This document shows positions 6,701 to 9,234 of a stretch of 9,234 nt of DNA, piece by piece. The stretch is taken from positions 1-9,234 of the forward strand of contig CBDUWQ010000158.1 in assembly GCA_965370965.1 (NCBI GenBank), given 5' to 3'. Under the pieces are notes generated by a model that searched no databases, was not told the DNA's origin, and was given only the letters and a program-made list of their open reading frames with translations. How positions within the stretch are numbered: the first letter of the stretch is position 1; each line of letters starts with the position of its first letter. This DNA comes from GH45 sp965370965. GTDB taxonomy: Bacteria; Bacteroidota; Bacteroidia; Bacteroidales; SZUA-534. The position numbers and the translations under genes were made by a program.

Positions 6701-8565
6701 ACGGCGCTGCTGCAGGCAGCAAACCCGGTAAATTTTACGGCGACCCGCATGGGCAATATATTGCAACATTAAAAAGTGTTGCCAAAAAACATGATATTAA
6801 TTACAGCAAACCTTGGAATGAGCTTTCACAAAAGGCAAAAACGATAGCACTTGTAGGTACAGGAGAGCAAATTTATGCGGTAAAATGGGAATTTAAACGA
6901 AAAAACCGTGAGGGAGTGCATGAGTTTGAAACTAAATGGCCGGGGTTTATTTATCATGTAAATGAAGAGTATTTAAGAAAAGCAGGAGATAAAAGAGTGG
7001 AAGCCCTATTGCCTGTAATGAAGCAGGTAAATTGCACAAAGTGCAACGGCACACGGTTAAATGCCAAGGCTTTGAGTTATAAGGTACTTGGCATGGGCAT
7101 TAATAAAATTGTTGATATTGCCGTAAGTAAACTTTTGTTGGAGCTAAAAAAACAAGTGGTAGTGCCACAGGCATTTAGCACAAATAGTATTGAGCAAAAG
7201 GCGGCACAAGTAATAGTTGGCAGTATTATTAACGGGCTCGATATTCTTGATAAACTGGGATTGGGACATTTAACTTTGGCACGCAAAGCTAAAACCCTAT
7301 CAGGAGGTGAAGGGCAACGGGTAAGGCTGGCAAGTGGTATTGCGCGCAATATTTCGGGTGTTTGTTTTGTGTTAGATGAACCTACCACAGGGCTACACCC
7401 AAAGGATATTGACAACCTGTTTTTTATGCTATATGAATTAAAGCGGCAGGGCAATACGATTGTGGTTTGCGAGCACGATGCCGATTTTATCCGCTACAGC
7501 GACCATGTTATTGAATTGGGACCAAAAGGAGGAAAACAGGGCGGTAAAATTATTGAACAAGGCGATGTAAAGCATATGCTGAAAAGCAAAAAATCGATTG
7601 TTGGAAAGTATTTGTTAAAAAGCTACAACTTTAACCGAATAAAAAAAGAGCTGATTTTTAAAAATAACATAACAATATCAAAAGCATCGGCCAATAATTT
7701 AAAAAATATTGATGTGGAAATACCTGCAAAATCTCTTGTGGTAATAAGTGGAGTATCGGGCAGTGGAAAATCGAGCTTACTGAATAACGTTATCTATAAA
7801 ACGTATAAACTAAAAAAACCTGTAAATTGTAACAGTATTAAAGGGTTTAATAATTTTAATAAAGTTGTTTTTGCCGAACAAAAAGTACCTGCAGGTCATG
7901 CCTTAAGCTTTGTTGTTAGTTACTTGGGGCTGTTTAATTTAATTAAAGATGAATTTACAAAACAGGCTGTTATTAGCAGCGTGGAGCTTAAAAAATCGCA
8001 TTTCTCGCTTTCGAGCAAAGAGGGTAAATGCCCTGTATGTTTAGGAAAAGGCTACATAAAAACCGCAATGGATTTTTTGTCTGATATTTTTGAAACATGC
8101 GATGAGTGCCAAGGCAGGCGGTTTAACAATGAAGTGCTTAAAGTAAAAATTGATAACCATGATATTGCCTCAACATTGCGGTTGCCATTTATTGAATTAT
8201 CAAAAATTATTAAAAGCAATAAACTTGATGAAAGCTGTGATTTAATGGCACAGTTGGGGTTAGGATATTTAAGTGCCGGGCAACCATTAAATACACTAAG
8301 CGGAGGCGAATTACAGAGGTTAAAACTTGCCAAAACTTTATTGGAAAGTAAAGGCAAACCTACCCTATTTTTGTTAGACGAACCCACAACAGGGCTGCAT
8401 ATGCACAATGTTGAACAGTTAATGCATGCTTTTGATAGTTTATTAGATAAAGGGCACAGCTTTATTGTAATTGAGCACCATAAAACAGTAATTGATAATG
8501 CCGATTATTTAATAGAATTAGGTCCGGGTGCCGGTAGTGAGGGGGGAGAGGTTGTAAAATACTGA
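3745..8565 (+). CDS. Tandem UvrA-like fusion with four ABC ATPase domains, lacking UvrB-binding domains
   Basis: A 1606-residue cytoplasmic DNA-binding ATPase made of two UvrA-like units. Unit 1 (about 1-805): ABC1 has Walker A 29-36, zinc-type CPKC 138-141 and CSSC 276-279, LSGGE 356-360, Walker B with DE 382-383, and His415; ABC2 has Walker A 508-515, CxxC-x19-CxxC 607-633, LSGGE 697-701, DE 724-725, and Gln757 replacing the H-loop histidine. Unit 2 (about 815-1606): ABC3 has Walker A 851-858, CPVC 959-962, CTKC 1097-1100, LSGGE 1185-1189, His1244; ABC4 has Walker A 1336-1343, CxxC-x19-CxxC 1429-1455, LSGGE 1518-1522, His1578. In both units the conserved STVGT-to-ARxG segment runs within about 15 residues into FSFN...GACPxC, so the roughly 115-residue UvrB-interaction domain is absent. 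The damage-contact insertion region (about 147-275 and 967-1096) remains. The ATG is fixed by an in-frame TAA just upstream (3739-3741). UvrA-family membership is certain; a role in excision repair is not. Confidence 0.95.
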   Translation: MITIVNANENNLKSVTLNIPTNKLIVVTGVSGSGKSTLVYDVIFQEARRRYLESFSANARQFMGKLNRPNVQFIGGLSPAIALQQKHMVNSPRSTVGTLTEIYDLLRLLFARTGSYNGKHEFEINRSLFSFNSPKGACPKCKGLGVEDWIDAELLISDKNKTIRNGAFTMTTPSGYIVYSQVTMDVLNQVCQAQGFSVDTTWEDLLPQQKDIILYGSKKIKVPFGKHTLESRMKWSGITAKPRDEGFYKGIIPVMEEILIRDRNPNVLRFARTKACSSCNGTRINENALQVKVFNKNIAELSSLSIDQLVGFLLKNKPTEKNSIAKKIIDEIIKTAQTIQKLGLGFLTLNRPSGSLSGGETQRLRLAKLVATQMRGILYVFDEPSVGLHAQEVKNLLEILMQLKNSGNTVILVEHNEQVMRNAEWIIDLGPEAGNRGGEVLFNGKAKDFFEAKEIGLSKTLLHLKQQTPFKNCSTTNANYIAINGASANNLKNIDVKFKLNAINVITGISGAGKTSLVDYTLSRYFAQKFNGGKEKPGKFRQITNHENIQQLQVINQKPIGKTPRSNPATYTGLSDELRNLFALLPQSVEKELKKNHFSFNTKGGRCEKCEGAGYEQIGMQMLGSVEIVCSKCNGKQFKKEILEIKYKQKSIANIYNLTIEEAAEFFNQTPKILKYLKPLINVGLGYLKLNQRSSTLSGGEARRVKLAKGLVKIPKKHTLYIIDEPSSGLHAHDINVMLSNLDTLINLGHTIVLVEQNPLFIKNACHLIELGPHSGINGGEVVYQGIPEDVLKIKDSKTAQALQRKLVSNANYKTFAFDFFKPIELHGISTHNLQNIDIKIPINKITSIAGVSGSGKTSLAFDTLFTEGRQRYAESFSAYMRNRLNINSEAKYESIKGLMPTIAVNQKSVSKNHRSTVGTMTDIYDYIRLLYARVGKSSSTTEKPIASVFSFNHEQGACPVCQGLGFQIICDADKFISNPEKSILHGAAAGSKPGKFYGDPHGQYIATLKSVAKKHDINYSKPWNELSQKAKTIALVGTGEQIYAVKWEFKRKNREGVHEFETKWPGFIYHVNEEYLRKAGDKRVEALLPVMKQVNCTKCNGTRLNAKALSYKVLGMGINKIVDIAVSKLLLELKKQVVVPQAFSTNSIEQKAAQVIVGSIINGLDILDKLGLGHLTLARKAKTLSGGEGQRVRLASGIARNISGVCFVLDEPTTGLHPKDIDNLFFMLYELKRQGNTIVVCEHDADFIRYSDHVIELGPKGGKQGGKIIEQGDVKHMLKSKKSIVGKYLLKSYNFNRIKKELIFKNNITISKASANNLKNIDVEIPAKSLVVISGVSGSGKSSLLNNVIYKTYKLKKPVNCNSIKGFNNFNKVVFAEQKVPAGHALSFVVSYLGLFNLIKDEFTKQAVISSVELKKSHFSLSSKEGKCPVCLGKGYIKTAMDFLSDIFETCDECQGRRFNNEVLKVKIDNHDIASTLRLPFIELSKIIKSNKLDESCDLMAQLGLGYLSAGQPLNTLSGGELQRLKLAKTLLESKGKPTLFLLDEPTTGLHMHNVEQLMHAFDSLLDKGHSFIVIEHHKTVIDNADYLIELGPGAGSEGGEVVKY

Positions 8566-8601
8566 TTGCCAATTAGAAAAAAATTGAAAGTTTTTTTGTA
8601 T

Positions 8602-8629
8602 TCATGCTAAGCATGATTTTATCTTTTTT
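8602..8629 (+). terminator. Probable terminator of the UvrA-like gene
   Basis: TCATGC-TAA-GCATGA forms a 6-bp hairpin with a 3-nt loop, followed by TTTTATC and six T. It lies about 37 nt after the stop codon. The stem is short, so termination may be incomplete. It sits just before repeat copy 2, as the usp terminator sits next to copy 1. Confidence 0.5.
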
Positions 8630-8658
8630 GTACTGTCTATGTGGGTTTGTAAAGTAAG

Positions 8659-8889
8659 TTATTGTTGTAAAGTTTTACAAGTAAAAACATACCGCCAAGA
8701 TGGCGGTGTTCCTTGTGGTTCCTTATGGTTGCAATGGACCACCGGCATCTTGCCGGTATAGTATCTCTAAAACATTATTACAATCGTATGGCTTTTGTCT
8801 TGTTTTAATCACCTTTTCGCAACACCCACGTAACTGATTGATTATCTGATAATAATTATTGCTTTTGGGTGTTGCATTAATGAAAACAG
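8659..8889 (+). repeat. Dispersed structured intergenic repeat, copy 2
   Basis: This is the same element as at 18-247, same orientation, 231 nt. The first 128 nt differ from copy 1 by only two substitutions and one extra A; the other 18 differences are in the 3' half. All main hairpins persist: 8665-8680, ACCGCCA-AGA-TGGCGGT (8691-8707), 8715-8721 with 8736-8742 (one G-T pair), ACCGGCA-TCT-TGCCGGT (8741-8757), and GCAACACCCA/TGGGTGTTGC (8819-8828 with 8866-8875, perfect). The enclosed palindrome is re-formed with a swapped base pair (8841-8853). The outermost 10-bp stem of copy 1 has two mismatches here. The extra A would break any reading frame shared by the copies, so the element is non-coding. 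Confidence 0.85.
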
Positions 8890-8939
8890 GAGCTTGCTAT
8901 TTGCGAATATTAGGTATCAAAAAATCCATGGTATATCAT

Positions 8940-8971
8940 CAATTTAACAATGAAACAATGAAACAATTTAT
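8940..8971. repeat. Degenerate 8-bp tandem repeat, array A (4 units)
   Basis: Four consecutive octamers begin with CAAT at 8940, 8948, 8956 and 8964: CAATTTAA, CAATGAAA, CAATGAAA, CAATTTAT. The first four bases and the A at position 7 are invariant; the rest is A/T-rich with an occasional G. Confidence 0.65.
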
Positions 8972-9019
8972 ATTTATGTTAACAAAACATATTAATTTTA
9001 ACAAAAATTTGGTTATTCG

Positions 9020-9032
9020 TTTTTTTTTTTTT
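9020..9032 (+). repeat. T13 homopolymer tract
   Basis: Thirteen consecutive T in a non-coding stretch about 150 nt before the downstream gene. Such tracts are prone to slippage and bend or stiffen DNA. It is too far upstream to act as a conventional promoter spacer. Confidence 0.9.
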
Positions 9033-9135
9033 GTAATATTGTTTAACGAAACAAACAGATTTTTTTAACTAATACCAAGTTCTAACTAATATTTTTAAAA
9101 GCTGATAGTAATTTATGATTTAAACCTTATTTTAA

Positions 9136-9175
9136 CAATGCAGCAATAAAACAATTTGGCCATTTAACAATTAAA
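9136..9175. repeat. Degenerate 8-bp tandem repeat, array B (5 units)
   Basis: Five octamers at exact 8-nt spacing (9136, 9144, 9152, 9160, 9168): CAATGCAG, CAATAAAA, CAATTTGG, CCATTTAA, CAATTAAA. Four of five start with CAAT and the fifth is one base off. It has the same motif and period as array A and ends 9 nt before an ATG, so it lies in the leader or promoter of the next gene. Confidence 0.55.
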
Positions 9176-9184
9176 AATACAACT

Positions 9185-9234
9185 ATGAAAAACCTTATTG
9201 CCTTATTATCCCGCAACCTTGCCACCCTGTTACC
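9185..9234 (+). CDS. Start of an unidentified gene, cut by the window edge
   Basis: An ATG opens a frame that is intact to the window end and gives MKNLIALLSRNLATLLP, sixteen complete codons plus two bases. One or two basic residues near the start followed by a leucine- and alanine-rich run would suit the beginning of a signal peptide or membrane segment, but the visible piece is too short to decide. The A-rich leader AAAAATACAACT just upstream is typical of Bacteroidota translation starts, and its GC content rises at the ATG as in a coding region. Product unknown. Confidence 0.55.
   Translation, partial: MKNLIALLSRNLATLL

Larger units (their letters stand above)
8890..9184. other. A/T-rich non-coding stretch before a truncated gene
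   Basis: No convincing gene is seen between the repeat and the ATG at 9185. The stretch holds two octamer arrays (8940-8971 and 9136-9175) and a T13 tract (9020-9032). It presumably carries the promoter of the following gene, but I find no clean TTTG-N19-TAnnTTTG match. Confidence 0.6.

Noticed and set aside
18..8889. Composite transposon bounded by the two direct repeats
   Set aside because: The cargo includes the essential lipid A genes, no transposase is present, no target-site duplication is seen, and the copies have diverged by about 9%. Two independent insertions are simpler.
8859..9068. Open frame of 69 codons after the UvrA-like gene
   Set aside because: It starts inside repeat copy 2 and runs through octamer array A and the T13 tract, which is translated as a phenylalanine run. 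There is no protein-like composition or start signal.

Overview
The window looks like chromosomal DNA of a low-GC member of the Bacteroidota. Three things point there. First, LpxC and FabZ are fused in one polypeptide, a lineage hallmark. Second, promoters fit the Bacteroidota pattern (TTTG about 19 nt upstream of TAnnTTTG). Third, start codons are preceded by A-rich leaders rather than strong Shine-Dalgarno sites. Species cannot be told from the sequence alone.

Layout, left to right: (1) 18-247, copy 1 of a structured intergenic repeat of about 230 bp. (2) 284-312, a minus-strand terminator, then a two-domain universal stress protein gene (350-1180, minus) with its own candidate promoter. 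(3) 1263-1311, a very strong 20-bp-stem terminator that closes the lipid A operon lpxC/fabZ-lpxA (3604-1330, minus). (4) 3605-3744, a compact divergent promoter region. (5) 3745-8565 (plus), a 1606-residue gene encoding two UvrA-like proteins fused head to tail, giving four ABC ATPase domains. (6) 8602-8629, its probable terminator, followed by copy 2 of the repeat (8659-8889). (7) An A/T-rich non-coding stretch with a T13 tract and two arrays of a degenerate CAAT-led 8-bp repeat, ending just before the first codons of a truncated gene (9185 onward).

Functionally, LpxC/FabZ and LpxA belong together. LpxA starts lipid A synthesis, LpxC makes the committed second step, and FabZ dehydrates the 3-hydroxyacyl-ACP that LpxA also uses. 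The divergent UvrA-like giant is unrelated to lipid A. Both of its UvrA units lack the UvrB-interaction domain, so it is unlikely to be the ordinary nucleotide-excision-repair UvrA. It more likely senses, protects or remodels damaged or ligand-bound DNA.

The two most notable items are the four-ABC UvrA fusion, which has asymmetric loss of conserved residues in its second and fourth ATPase domains, and the repeat pair. The repeat copies are about 91% identical and carry several stem-preserving substitutions. Their core has REPIN-like inverted architecture.
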